64,000 nt of DNA from Pseudomonas mendocina. Its GTDB lineage: Bacteria > Pseudomonadota > Gammaproteobacteria > Pseudomonadales > Pseudomonadaceae. The first letter of the stretch is position 1; the number at the start of each line of letters is the position of its first letter. Location: contig CP148074.1 of assembly GCA_037482215.1 (NCBI GenBank), forward strand, positions 1,798,001-1,862,000, written 5' to 3'. Under the pieces are notes generated by a model. The model was not told the DNA's origin. It did not search any database and worked only from the letters and a program-made list of their open reading frames with translations. The position numbers were made by a program, and so were the translations under genes. Positions 19,371 through 27,826 of this stretch are shown one piece after another.

Positions 19371-20959
19371 GCATTTCTCCAGCGCGAGGCGCGCGCTTCA
19401 AGGCGTTGTCCGAGGGCGTTGAGCAGGGCACCAGTGAGGCCGATCAGCAGCATGCTGGCCATCACCTGATCCATGCGGAAAAGCTGTTGCGCACCGATCA
19501 TCAGGCTGGCGATACCGCCGTTGGACGGCATGAAGTATTCGGCGCCGATGGTGCCCAGCCAGGCGTAGATCAGCGCCAGGCGCAGGCCTGCAAAAATGGC
19601 AGGTGCGGCACCGGGCAGAACAACGCGCAGTAAATGCTGGTGCCGGTCCAGCCGCAGTACGCGACTGGCTTCGTTGAGTTGTGGCGATAGGTTGGCAATA
19701 CCGCGCTGGCTGGCAATCAGCAGCGGGAAGAAAGTGGCCAGACTGATAAAGGACAGCTTGCCGAGCTCGCCCAGACCAAACCAAGCCGTCAGCAGCGGAA
19801 CCCAGGCGAAGATCGCAATCTGCTGTAAAGCCGACAGGGTGCCGCCAAACAGGCGTTCAGCTGGCCGCCACAGCCCGAGTACAAGACCAGACACTAGTCC
19901 CAATGCACCACCAATCAGCAGGCCGCCCAGTGCGCGGGACAGGCTGCGCAGCATAGCGTCAACAAGAGAACCGTCGCGCAGGCCTTCCCAGCCAGCCTGT
20001 AGCACCTGTAACGGCGCTGCGAGGATGTTGCTGTCGATCAACTTGAGTTGCACAACGGCCTGCCAGAGAACCACCAGTGCGACTGGCAATAGCCAAGGCT
20101 GAACACGTTGCCAGCCTTGTCCAATGGGCTGACGCTGGAATGCCGCAGTGGCCGGGTGTGGCCAGTACACCAGGCGCTTGTCCAGCCAGTTGATGCCTGT
20201 GCTGAATAGCGCGCCGAACACACCGATGACCAGAATGCAGACAAACACGATATCCAGCATAAACAGCTGACGGCCCCAGACCATCAGGTAACCCAAACCT
20301 TCACTGGAGGCCAGCAACTCGGCCGCCAGCAAAGAGGCCCAGCCAGTGGCCAGGGCCAAGCGCAGGCCAGCCATAAATGATGGCAATGCTGCTGGAATGG
20401 TGAGGCGAAACACCTGCTGGACAGGGGAAAGGCGCAGCACCGCAGCCGCTTCACGTAAACGCGGCTGAGCATCACGTACGCCGACTAAGGTATGGATGGT
20501 GATCGGCACGATGATCGCCTTAATTAGCACCACCAGTTTTAGCGCCTCGCCAATACCAAACAGCAGCATAAAGAGAGGAATCCACGCCAGCGTGGGGATT
20601 TGTGCCAGTGCTGCGAATGTCGGGTAAATCAGGCGTTCGGCCAGCTTACTGCTGCCCAGCAGCGCGCCCAGCAGCAGGCCGCTTACTACGCCGCCAGCCA
20701 GTCCTAAGGCGAGGCGTTGCAGGCTGATGCTCAGGTGCATCCACAGCTCGCCTTGGCCAAGTTCCAGCAGGCTGGCCCACACCAGTGCCGGGCTGGGTAA
20801 AACTTGTTCGCTCATCCAATGCCAGTGGCTGGCAGCCAGCCATAAGGCAAACAGGGCTAGCGGGACTAGCCAAGGTAAAAAGCGTTGTGGGGAAACTGGC
20901 TTGGCCGCACGCAAATGTGCTGTCAGCGCAAGTCGTCCGAGTTGACTCGCCGTGCTCAT
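19367..20959 (-). CDS. atsB: Tandem-domain sulfate-ester ABC permease AtsB
   Basis: A 530-residue protein containing two fused permease domains, each with an EAA coupling loop: EAAAVLRLSPVQQVFRLTIP in the first half and EASRVLRLDRHQHLLRVVLP in the second. Ordinary SsuC/TauC permeases have one such domain, so this supplies both halves of the channel in one chain, as in known AtsB. The start at 20959 is backed by AGGAGG eight bases upstream; a frame start at 20992 lacks this. It is divergent from atsR. Confidence 0.9.
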   Translation of the reverse strand: MSTASQLGRLALTAHLRAAKPVSPQRFLPWLVPLALFALWLAASHWHWMSEQVLPSPALVWASLLELGQGELWMHLSISLQRLALGLAGGVVSGLLLGALLGSSKLAERLIYPTFAALAQIPTLAWIPLFMLLFGIGEALKLVVLIKAIIVPITIHTLVGVRDAQPRLREAAAVLRLSPVQQVFRLTIPAALPSFMAGLRLALATGWASLLAAELLASSEGLGYLMVWGRQLFMLDIVFVCILVIGVFGALFSTGINWLDKRLVYWPHPATAAFQRQPIGQGWQRVQPWLLPVALVVLWQAVVQLKLIDSNILAAPLQVLQAGWEGLRDGSLVDAMLRSLSRALGGLLIGGALGLVSGLVLGLWRPAERLFGGTLSALQQIAIFAWVPLLTAWFGLGELGKLSFISLATFFPLLIASQRGIANLSPQLNEASRVLRLDRHQHLLRVVLPGAAPAIFAGLRLALIYAWLGTIGAEYFMPSNGGIASLMIGAQQLFRMDQVMASMLLIGLTGALLNALGQRLEARASRWRNA

Positions 20960-21280
20960 CAGAAGGCCCTCCTGCGGGCGCTGGAAGGGCATTTTCCGGG
21001 CTTAGATGAAAAGATGATTATTGGCATATAAAACTTCATATAAATGCATTTAAGCGATAAGAGAGCCCATTTAAAGGACCTTTCCTGTAATCACTCCAAT
21101 GCCTTTTATGAATATTTTTTATGCCGGATGCGCATTGTGCCGCTAAGCAGCGCCGGTGCTCTTTTATGTTTTTATGGTATTAAAAAATAATCTTTTATTA
21201 TTTTATTGCTCTTAAACCTTGTGCTTATTGTCTGCCCGTCAAAGCCATCCGGCGTCTTGCGAGCACAGGGAAATACATCA
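20960..21280. promoter_or_regulatory. atsB/atsR divergent intergenic region
   Basis: This 321-base, AT-rich gap lies between the divergent atsB and atsR starts and must hold both promoters. I see runs such as TTAAAAAATAATC near 21180 and no clear gene. A LysR-type (CysB/SftR) site is expected but I could not define one with confidence. Confidence 0.5.
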
Positions 21281-22355
21281 ATGAAAAGTCGTTTTGTGCG
21301 TGTTTTTGGGGCGCTCGCTGCCCCTGTACTGGTGGAGGTGCTCACCGCGTATGGTCAACTGGCAAGCGCTGCCGAGCTGCCTAAAGAGATTCGTATCGCA
21401 GTACCAGACCTCAGTGTGGGTAATAAGCCCACAGGTGGAGGGGGCGTGGATGTGCTGACTACACAGAAGATCTTTGAAGAGGAGTTCGCCGCAGACGGCA
21501 TCAAGGTACAGTGGAATTTCTTCAAAGGTGCAGGCCCGGTGATCAATGAGGCGCTGGCCAACGGTCAGATTGATTTCGCCTACCTGGGCGATCTGGCGGC
21601 CATCATCGGCAAGGCCAACGGCCTCGACACTCGCTTGCTAAGTGCTAGTGCACGCAACATCAAATACTACTTGGGCGTTGTGCCGGGCTCTGGCATCAAG
21701 ACGTTGAGCGACCTCAAAGGCAAGCGCGTAGCGATTTTTAAAGGGACAGCTAACCAGCTTTGACACAGCGCTGGCCACTGAGGGGCTGAAAGAGCGTGAT
21801 CTGCAAGTGATCAATCTGGATACCAATGCGGCCGGAGCGGCCTTGGCGGCTAAACAGATTGACGCGACCTGGGGCATCTTCGACCTGATTGCCCTTAACG
21901 CAAAAGGCTTGGCCGAGCTGCCACTCAATACCGATAACCTCAATGGCGAGGGCAGTGCGCTGACGGTCTTGCTGGGCACCGGTAAGTTTGTGGATCAGTA
22001 CCCAGAGGTTACCGCGCGCCTGCTTAAGGTCCAGCAAAAGGCGGTGAACTGGTTACGTGATGAACAGAACCGCGCGGGTTATCTGCAGGACGTCACTGAA
22101 CGCGCCGGTTACCCGGCAGGCCTGCTGGAGAAAAGCTACGGTGATGGCAAGTTCGCTGACCTCTTCGACCCACACCTTGATCAGGCATTCCTCGACCGTC
22201 TGCAAAAGGGCGTCAATATCGCGGCCGAACAGCGTCTGATTCGCAAAGGCTTCCAGGTTAAAGACTGGGTGCAGAGCGAGTTTCTGGATGCAGCGCTGAA
22301 AGCACAGGCAGCCCCTGCTGCGGTTGAGTCTGTACCGACTCAGGCCAGCCGCTGA
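21281..22355 (+). pseudogene. atsR: Sulfate-ester binding protein AtsR, frameshifted
   Basis: Two reading frames together encode one SsuA/TauA-type binding protein. The first (from ATG 21281) has a signal peptide and RIAVPDLSVGNKPTGGGGVD, and ends at TGA 21761-21763 right after KGTANQL. The second frame resumes at SFDTALATEGLKERDLQV and runs to 22355. The join region is CAGCTTTGAC. A loss of five bases, or a gain of one, would explain it; an ancestral CAGCTGAGCTTT with deletion between two AGC repeats is a neat but unproven scenario. Both halves otherwise keep good coding quality, so the event is recent or a sequencing error. No slippery heptamer is evident. Confidence 0.85.
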
Positions 22356-22375
22356 GTGTGAGTGAGCGATATAAG

Positions 22376-22405
22376 ACGGAGAGCCCATATGGCTCTCCGT
22401 TTTTA
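22376..22405 (+). terminator. Intrinsic terminator after atsR
   Basis: ACGGAGAGCC and GGCTCTCCGT form a perfect 10-bp stem with loop CATAT followed by TTTTATTT. It also lies just beyond the 3' end of the converging FGE-like gene. Confidence 0.92.
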
Positions 22406-22423
22406 TTTGCATCTGCTTTCCGG

Positions 22424-23821
22424 TTACAGATCCCTGGCCAGACGGAAACCCCACATAAACGAGCGAGCCTGGGAGGATAGGTAAGCGTTGCGGTAAGCCA
22501 CCCTGACATTCGCTGTGTTGTAAGACCAGGCCCCGCCGCGCAGTACACCAAAACGGCACAGACCACCGTTTTCCTCACCCCAGCGACTGCCATCTATAGG
22601 TGCCGACTCATAGCCGTAGTGCCAGCAGTCATCGACCCATTCGCGGGCGTTGGCCAGCATATCGTGCAGGCCAAAGCGATTAGGCTGGTAGCTGGCTACC
22701 GGGGCAGTACTGACAGCCGAGTCTGTGCACTCGAAACGGGAGAAACCATAACGGTATTGCGCGTCACTGGTTTGGTCGTAGACGTTGGCATAGCTGCAGG
22801 CATCGTCACGGTTATTGCCCCAGAAAAAGGTGGTCTGGGTGCCTGCGCGGGTGGCGTATTCCCATTCCGTTTCGGTTGGAAGGCGGTAGTGTTGCCCGGT
22901 TTTTTTTGACAGCCACTTGGCATAGGCCCTGGCGTCTTCAACTCGAACACAGACAACTGGGTGGTCGTCAGTCTGGGCAAACCCCGGGTGCTCGTAGGTG
23001 ACGCCCGGCGTGAACGTCAGCGTTGCCGTAGTGCCTCCCGTTACAGACGGTGGGGACAGCGTAGTGCAACCGTCCGGTAGGCTGTGGCCGGTTTCTTTTA
23101 CAAACTGGCGAAAGGCGCCGAGCGTGACCTCTGTGCTGGATAGCGCGAAGGGTTTGATGACAAAGGCCAGGTGTTGCGGACGCTCCCAAGGGATCACCAC
23201 CGGGTTGACGCGTTCATTGACAGCCTCGGCCTCACTGCCACCCATGATGAAGTTGCCGGGCGGGATAACCACCAGCGCCTGACAGAAACTCTCGGCGCAG
23301 TCCCTGATGGTCTGGCCAGGCTGTGGGTGACTGACAGGAACCAGTGTTTCAGCCCGGAGCACTTTATACATATCCGGATAGTCGCCCGTCTCAATAGTCT
23401 TGCTGGCCCAGAGAATGGTTGCACGCCACTCCTGCAGCATCTGGTTCAGCCGGTTAACACGCTCCAGACTCACGCTGCTGTTGTCGTAGTCAGGGGCTGT
23501 ACAGCGCTCGCGTAGGTAAGTGATTTCTTCTGTTAAGGACTCCAGTTTGTCGCTGAGGTCGCGCTTGAGAAAACGGATATAGGCTTTGCTGTGTGAATTG
23601 TGCGAACTGTCTGACTTCACCGCGTCGACGGCGAGTTGGGTGCGCCTGAGAACTTGATCGTAAGTACTGGAGCATTGCTCAAGGGATGTCCAGACCATGG
23701 CATCCGCGAGGGAGTGCAGTGCTGGCGTAACCCCCGAATTATCGGCTGAGGCGGAGGTAGTAAGTAGCCAAGCAAAAAACAGCGCAACAAGCATGGGTGG
23801 AGAACATTTTGATCCGATCAT
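22424..23821 (-). CDS. Secreted formylglycine-generating-enzyme-fold (SUMF1) protein
   Basis: A 465-residue protein with a signal peptide (MIGSKCSPPMLVALFFAWLL then ASA), a helical region about residues 30-165, and a C-terminal FGE-sulfatase fold (from VVIPPGNFIMGGSEAE). Fold motifs are clear: PVVCVRVEDARAYAKWLSKK, YRLPTETEWEYATRAG, NRFGLHDMLANAREWVDD, LRGGAWSYN and GFRLARDL. True aerobic FGE has two catalytic cysteines just after RGGSF; here the equivalent stretch AWSYNTANVRVAYRN has none. It is therefore probably not a sulfatase maturase, even though it lies inside the sulfatase cluster. The start at 23821 has GGAG six bases upstream. Confidence 0.8.
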   Translation of the reverse strand: MIGSKCSPPMLVALFFAWLLTTSASADNSGVTPALHSLADAMVWTSLEQCSSTYDQVLRRTQLAVDAVKSDSSHNSHSKAYIRFLKRDLSDKLESLTEEITYLRERCTAPDYDNSSVSLERVNRLNQMLQEWRATILWASKTIETGDYPDMYKVLRAETLVPVSHPQPGQTIRDCAESFCQALVVIPPGNFIMGGSEAEAVNERVNPVVIPWERPQHLAFVIKPFALSSTEVTLGAFRQFVKETGHSLPDGCTTLSPPSVTGGTTATLTFTPGVTYEHPGFAQTDDHPVVCVRVEDARAYAKWLSKKTGQHYRLPTETEWEYATRAGTQTTFFWGNNRDDACSYANVYDQTSDAQYRYGFSRFECTDSAVSTAPVASYQPNRFGLHDMLANAREWVDDCWHYGYESAPIDGSRWGEENGGLCRFGVLRGGAWSYNTANVRVAYRNAYLSSQARSFMWGFRLARDL

Positions 23822-24050
23822 CTGTAACTCCATAGCCGTCCGGATTTCAGGAGTAATCCTTCCCCTGAAGGCGAGGCACGTCGATGTTGTAGGTATGTCT
23901 CAACAGATTAGGGACGCACCGCATTAACGGCAGGAGTAGGTTTGCAGGTTACTGCTCAGCGTTGTGACTGACGTGCAGGGCCTGTTCCAGAGCGGTTTGC
24001 GCGGGTTTTGATCCGCTTGACAGACACAAGTTTCAGCCGTGTGGCAGCGC

Positions 24051-24078
24051 AAAAAAGGACGTCATCAAGGCAGATGAC
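24051..24078 (-). terminator. Terminator of sftR
   Basis: Read on the minus strand, GTCATC and GATGAC form a 6-bp stem with loop TGCCTT, followed by GTCC and six T. It lies 19 bases after the sftR stop. Confidence 0.65.
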
Positions 24079-24096
24079 ATCTCAGTGTTATTCAGC

Positions 24097-25020
24097 TTAA
24101 GCGGCTCTGAATTGATCCACACCCTGATCCAGCTTCACCAGCAATTCAATCATCGCGTTGGCCGCCGGAGATAGCCGGTAACCGGCGCGGCTGACAATGC
24201 CGCAATGCGCTTTAAGGCTCTCCAGATCGCTGGGCAAATTGCGCAGGTGCAGCTGTACGAACTCGCCCCGGGCAAGGTACTCAAGCATGGCCTCCTGAGT
24301 GCTCAGGCCGATGGTGTTGCTGTTGCGTGCCAACTCCAGCAGAAGAGGGAAGTACTCACATTCAACATGCTGCTCAAGCCGTGTCTTGCCGCTGAGGTTG
24401 GCCAACGCTTTATGCACGCCAGCAGGCAGGCGTGAGGCAGCCAGCGGGTAATCGAACAGATCATTGGTGGACTGGCTCTCCTTCTCCAGCAGGGGGTGCC
24501 CCGGACGGCAGAAGAACAGGCCGCCACGTGGACGCAGTAGGCGGGTTTGCAGGCTGGGGTCTGATTCGAAGTGGCGCACGTCAGCAATAAAGAATTCGAT
24601 CTCGTCGCGGTTGAGGCTGCGGCTCAGGCTTTCCCAATTATCGACTTCGATGCGGGTATGGATATGTGGGTAGCGCTGCATGAACTCCAGCAATGCCGTG
24701 GGCACAAGCTTGGCCGCCAGGGCGGGGCCGCAGCCGAAGTGCAGTTCGCCCGCATCCAGCTTGGTCATCTGGTTGATCTCGTTGGCCAGGTTGCTGGCGC
24801 CGCGTACCAGCGCCAAGGCATGTTGCAGCACCACGCGGCCCTCAGGCGTCGGGCGTAGATCTTTGCTGCCGCGGTCCACCAACTGGCAGCCCAGCTCGTG
24901 TTCAAGGCCTTGGATAGACCGGCTGAAGGCTGGCTGGGTGATGCCCATGGCATCCGCTGCACGGACAAAACTGCGGTGTTCAGTCAGGGCTAAAAAGTAG
25001 CGCAGTTGGCGTAAGTCCAT
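24097..25020 (-). CDS. sftR: LysR-type regulator of sulfate-ester use (SftR-like)
   Basis: A 307-residue LysR regulator. The N-terminal helix-turn-helix reads LRQLRYFLALTEHRSFVRAA followed by MGITQPAFSRSIQGLE; the C-terminal ligand domain follows from residue ~90. It is divergent from sftP-atsK, the arrangement described in P. putida, where SftR controls sftP, atsRBC and atsK. LysR proteins typically bind the shared divergent promoter; a 7-bp inverted repeat CTTATTC/GAATAAG is present there. The symbol rests on gene context. Confidence 0.8.
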   Translation of the reverse strand: MDLRQLRYFLALTEHRSFVRAADAMGITQPAFSRSIQGLEHELGCQLVDRGSKDLRPTPEGRVVLQHALALVRGASNLANEINQMTKLDAGELHFGCGPALAAKLVPTALLEFMQRYPHIHTRIEVDNWESLSRSLNRDEIEFFIADVRHFESDPSLQTRLLRPRGGLFFCRPGHPLLEKESQSTNDLFDYPLAASRLPAGVHKALANLSGKTRLEQHVECEYFPLLLELARNSNTIGLSTQEAMLEYLARGEFVQLHLRNLPSDLESLKAHCGIVSRAGYRLSPAANAMIELLVKLDQGVDQFRAA

Positions 25021-25094
25021 GATGCATTCCTTGCATTGAAAATATAGGGCGAAGGCATTTGCTGTGGTTTAGGTGCTGGTTTTAAATGCATGCT

Positions 25095-25146
25095 CTTATT
25101 CCGTCAATGTATGTTCTTAAAGATAAGTAGATCTTAATAGAATAAG
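25095..25146. promoter_or_regulatory. Inverted repeat in sftR/sftP promoter region
   Basis: CTTATTC (25095-25101) and GAATAAG (25140-25146) form an inverted repeat in AT-rich DNA 74-126 bases before sftR's start and just before the leader ORF. LysR-type regulators often bind such dyads. Assignment to SftR or CysB is inference. Confidence 0.35.
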
Positions 25147-25174
25147 CATAGAGCGCTGTTAACAGGGGCTAGCC

Positions 25175-25255
25175 ATGACACAAGCAAAGACTCTCAACGC
25201 GATTGAAATGACGAGCAATGACACAGCACCGATGTGCTGTATGCAGCGGATTTAA
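25175..25255 (+). CDS. Candidate cysteine-sensing leader peptide upstream of sftP
   Basis: A 26-residue ORF, MTQAKTLNAIEMTSNDTAPM then CCMQRI, begins with ATG six bases after AGGGG. It contains adjacent Cys codons TGC TGT at 25235-25240. These codons lie inside the 3' arm of a perfect 7-bp hairpin, ACAGCAC (25223-25229) with GTGCTGT (25234-25240), loop CGAT. Three more hairpins follow before the sftP start. A ribosome stalled at the Cys codons when cysteine is scarce would hold the first hairpin open. This fits the logic of amino-acid leader peptides and the sulfur-scavenging role of sftP-atsK. I recognise no named family; function is inferred. Confidence 0.55.
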   Translation: MTQAKTLNAIEMTSNDTAPMCCMQRI

Positions 25256-25256
25256 A

Positions 25257-25354
25257 CAGCCCCCGGCTGAACACCTACCTCTACCGAATTCTCAATTTGC
25301 GCTCCATCACCTTGAGGTGATGCGGACACCTGTTGCCTGCGATCAGCCGCAGGC
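25257..25354 (+). promoter_or_regulatory. Structured leader RNA between leader ORF and sftP
   Basis: Three perfect stems follow the leader ORF. CAGCC/GGCTG with loop CCC (25257-25269) begins two bases after the leader stop. CATCACC/GGTGATG with loop TTGA spans 25305-25322. GCCTGCG/CGCAGGC with loop ATCAGC spans 25335-25354, nine bases before the sftP ribosome-binding site AAGGA. No hairpin has a long T-run, so control could be by Rho access, RNA stability or translation. Alternative pairings were not computed. Confidence 0.5.
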
Positions 25355-25376
25355 TGAATAAAAAGGAACATTGCCA

Positions 25377-27803
25377 ATGCGTCTGAACCGATCATTTATC
25401 GATACTCCGTTGTCTCGCTCAATCAGCCGATGGCGATTGCCTAAATCAGACTCAGCCCTGTGCATGCTGCTGTTGTTGGCCTCTCCAAGTTTTGCTTTGG
25501 GGCAGGAGCCCACGTCAGCAGACGACTCAACAGAGGCTGTGAACGCAGCGGTCAACCCCAACTCGGTAAAGGCACGTAAGGCCGCGGCTGATGATGTCGC
25601 CCTGGGTAAGGTCACCGTAACGGCACGGCGGCGAGTCGAGGATGTACAGGACGTACCGACGCCTATTACAACCCTCAGTGGTGCCACCCTTGAGTCACAG
25701 AAAGTCTACCGGGTGCAGGATCTTCAGCAGGTTCTGCCCAGCGTTAACGTAGGCTTTATCCATGCCCGCCAGTCCAGCGTAGCAGTGCGTGGCATTGGTA
25801 ATAACCCAGCCAGTGATGGCCTGGAGGGCAGTGCCGGTATCTATCTGGACAATATCTATCTGGGGCGTCCTGGCATGGCCGTGTTCGATCTGCTGGATAT
25901 TGAGCAGCTTGAGTTGCTGCGCGGCCCGCAGGGCACGCTGTTCGGCAAGAACACCACGGCCGGTGTGCTGAATATCAGCACCCGTAAGCCGACCTTCACG
26001 CCCGAGCGTAGCTTTGAAATATCAGGCGGCGAAGATGGCTACTTTCAAACCAAAGGCACTATTTCTGGCGGCCTGACCGATACCCTCGCCGGGCGTTTGT
26101 CGGCTTACCGCAGCCGCTCTGACGGCTACATCAAAAACACCTACAACGGCCATAAGCTCAATGGCGGTGAGCGCGAAGGTGTGCGCGGCCAACTGCTGTT
26201 TGAGCCGAATGATGACTTCAGCCTGCGCTGGATTGCCGATTACAACACTGAAGACTCCAGCAACGGCACCATGGTTGTGTACGGCGCGCCGCAGAGCTAC
26301 TGGGATCGGGCCGCGCTGGTGGGCGCTTCGCCACACCGAAACCCGGACGATAAGAAGGTCAATCTCGACAGCCGTCAGCATGTCAGCGTGCATCAGGGCG
26401 GTACCTCGGTTGAGGCCAACTGGAAGCTGGACGGGGGGTATAACTTCACCTCCATCAGTGGTTATCGGTTCTGGAACTTCACCCCGGCCAACGACGACAC
26501 CCTGGATGTGTCGGCGATCCGCAACACCGGGGTCGAGGTGCACGACCGGCAGTTCTCCCAAGAATTCCGCCTGGCGTCGCCCACTGGCGGCAAGTTTGAC
26601 TATGTACTGGGCAGTTACTTCTTCTACCAGAACCTTGGCAACAAAACGTTTTCTGAAATGGGCCCGGAGGCCGACCGCTTCCTGCTACCGGCGGCGGTCA
26701 ATGGCTTTAATGCGCTGAATAACATCAGCAGCAAAACCAACGGCAAAGTTAAGACCGAAAGCTATGCCCTGTTTGCTCAAGGCACTTGGCATCTGACGGA
26801 TCGGCTGGACTTCACTGCAGGTGTGCGTGGCACCTATGAAGAGAAACAAGCCAAGGTCCAGCGCTTTGACCCGGTGGGTGGCGCCGATATAACCGGCCCG
26901 GGGCTGACTATTCGCAATGCGCAGTCCGGGGCTTATAACTCTGGCGATCTTAGCCTGCACAACGCAGCGCCATCCGGATTGCTCAGCTTGAGTTACCGTT
27001 TCACCCCGGACCTGCTGGGTTACGCGTCACTGTCCCACGGTGAAAAATCCGGTGGGGTCAACCTGGCTGTAGCCAGTGCGCCGGTGCTTGGAGCTGATTC
27101 GCTGCTGGTGGGCCCGGAGCGTGCCAACGATGCCGAGCTAGGCTTTAAGAGCAGCTGGTTTAGTCAGCGTTTGCTGTTCAGCGCGAACCTGTTCTGGACC
27201 GGTATCACCGGTTACCAAGCCACCACCCTGACCCAGAATGGCAGCTCGTTGTTGCCAGTTTCGGTATTGGCCAACGCTGGCAGCGTGCGCTCTCGCGGCG
27301 TGGAGTTTGAGGCCACCGCACGACCAATCCGTGGGCTGACCCTGAACGCCAACGGCTCCTTTAACGATGTGACTTACCAATCGTTCAAAAACGCGCCGTG
27401 CCCGAGTGAGGTGTCATCGGTAAATCCTAATGCCACGTGCGACCTGACGGGTGAGCGGGTGGTGGGGGCTTCGCGCTGGATCGGCAACCTCAATGGTGAA
27501 TACAGCTGGAACCTGGATAACGGCCTGCAACCCTACGTCACCGCCGGCTACTCCTATCGCTCGGAGGCCGAGGGCACGCTGGATAACTCCGATCTTTCGA
27601 AAATCGACGGTTACGGCTTGCTCAACCTTTCCACTGGGGTGCGTGGCGATCTGGGCGACGGGCAGTTCGATGCCTCGGTCTGGGTCCGTAACGTCACCGA
27701 CAAGGATTACTACCTGGCGACTTTCGCCTCAACCAATGGCGCTTACATCGCCTCAGTCGGCCAGCTCAGAACTGCTGGCGTTTCCCTGCGTTACGACTTT
27801 TAA
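25377..27803 (+). CDS. sftP: TonB-dependent receptor for sulfate esters (SftP-like)
   Basis: An 808-residue outer-membrane receptor. The signal peptide (about residues 25-42, LCMLLLLASPSFALG) is preceded by a long basic N-terminus. The TonB-box-like segment is LGKVTVTARRR, the plug has SVAVRGIGNNPASDG and IEQLELLRGPQGTLFGKNTTAGVLNI, and the barrel ends in SLRYDF. The start at 25377 has AAGGA nine bases upstream; the in-frame TTG at 25371 is less likely. It is followed 23 bases later by atsK. In P. putida the corresponding SftP is proposed to import sulfate esters, which fits here. Confidence 0.85.
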   Translation: MRLNRSFIDTPLSRSISRWRLPKSDSALCMLLLLASPSFALGQEPTSADDSTEAVNAAVNPNSVKARKAAADDVALGKVTVTARRRVEDVQDVPTPITTLSGATLESQKVYRVQDLQQVLPSVNVGFIHARQSSVAVRGIGNNPASDGLEGSAGIYLDNIYLGRPGMAVFDLLDIEQLELLRGPQGTLFGKNTTAGVLNISTRKPTFTPERSFEISGGEDGYFQTKGTISGGLTDTLAGRLSAYRSRSDGYIKNTYNGHKLNGGEREGVRGQLLFEPNDDFSLRWIADYNTEDSSNGTMVVYGAPQSYWDRAALVGASPHRNPDDKKVNLDSRQHVSVHQGGTSVEANWKLDGGYNFTSISGYRFWNFTPANDDTLDVSAIRNTGVEVHDRQFSQEFRLASPTGGKFDYVLGSYFFYQNLGNKTFSEMGPEADRFLLPAAVNGFNALNNISSKTNGKVKTESYALFAQGTWHLTDRLDFTAGVRGTYEEKQAKVQRFDPVGGADITGPGLTIRNAQSGAYNSGDLSLHNAAPSGLLSLSYRFTPDLLGYASLSHGEKSGGVNLAVASAPVLGADSLLVGPERANDAELGFKSSWFSQRLLFSANLFWTGITGYQATTLTQNGSSLLPVSVLANAGSVRSRGVEFEATARPIRGLTLNANGSFNDVTYQSFKNAPCPSEVSSVNPNATCDLTGERVVGASRWIGNLNGEYSWNLDNGLQPYVTAGYSYRSEAEGTLDNSDLSKIDGYGLLNLSTGVRGDLGDGQFDASVWVRNVTDKDYYLATFASTNGAYIASVGQLRTAGVSLRYDF

Positions 27804-27826
27804 CGACATTATCCGAGGACACCATC

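Noticed and set aside
21740..21775. Programmed ribosomal frameshift in atsR
   Set aside because: No slippery heptamer or downstream pseudoknot is evident at the junction, and binding proteins of this family are not known to use frameshifting.
22424..23821. Sulfatase-maturing formylglycine-generating enzyme
   Set aside because: The two active-site cysteines of FGE are missing and the protein is exported, while AtsA is cytoplasmic.
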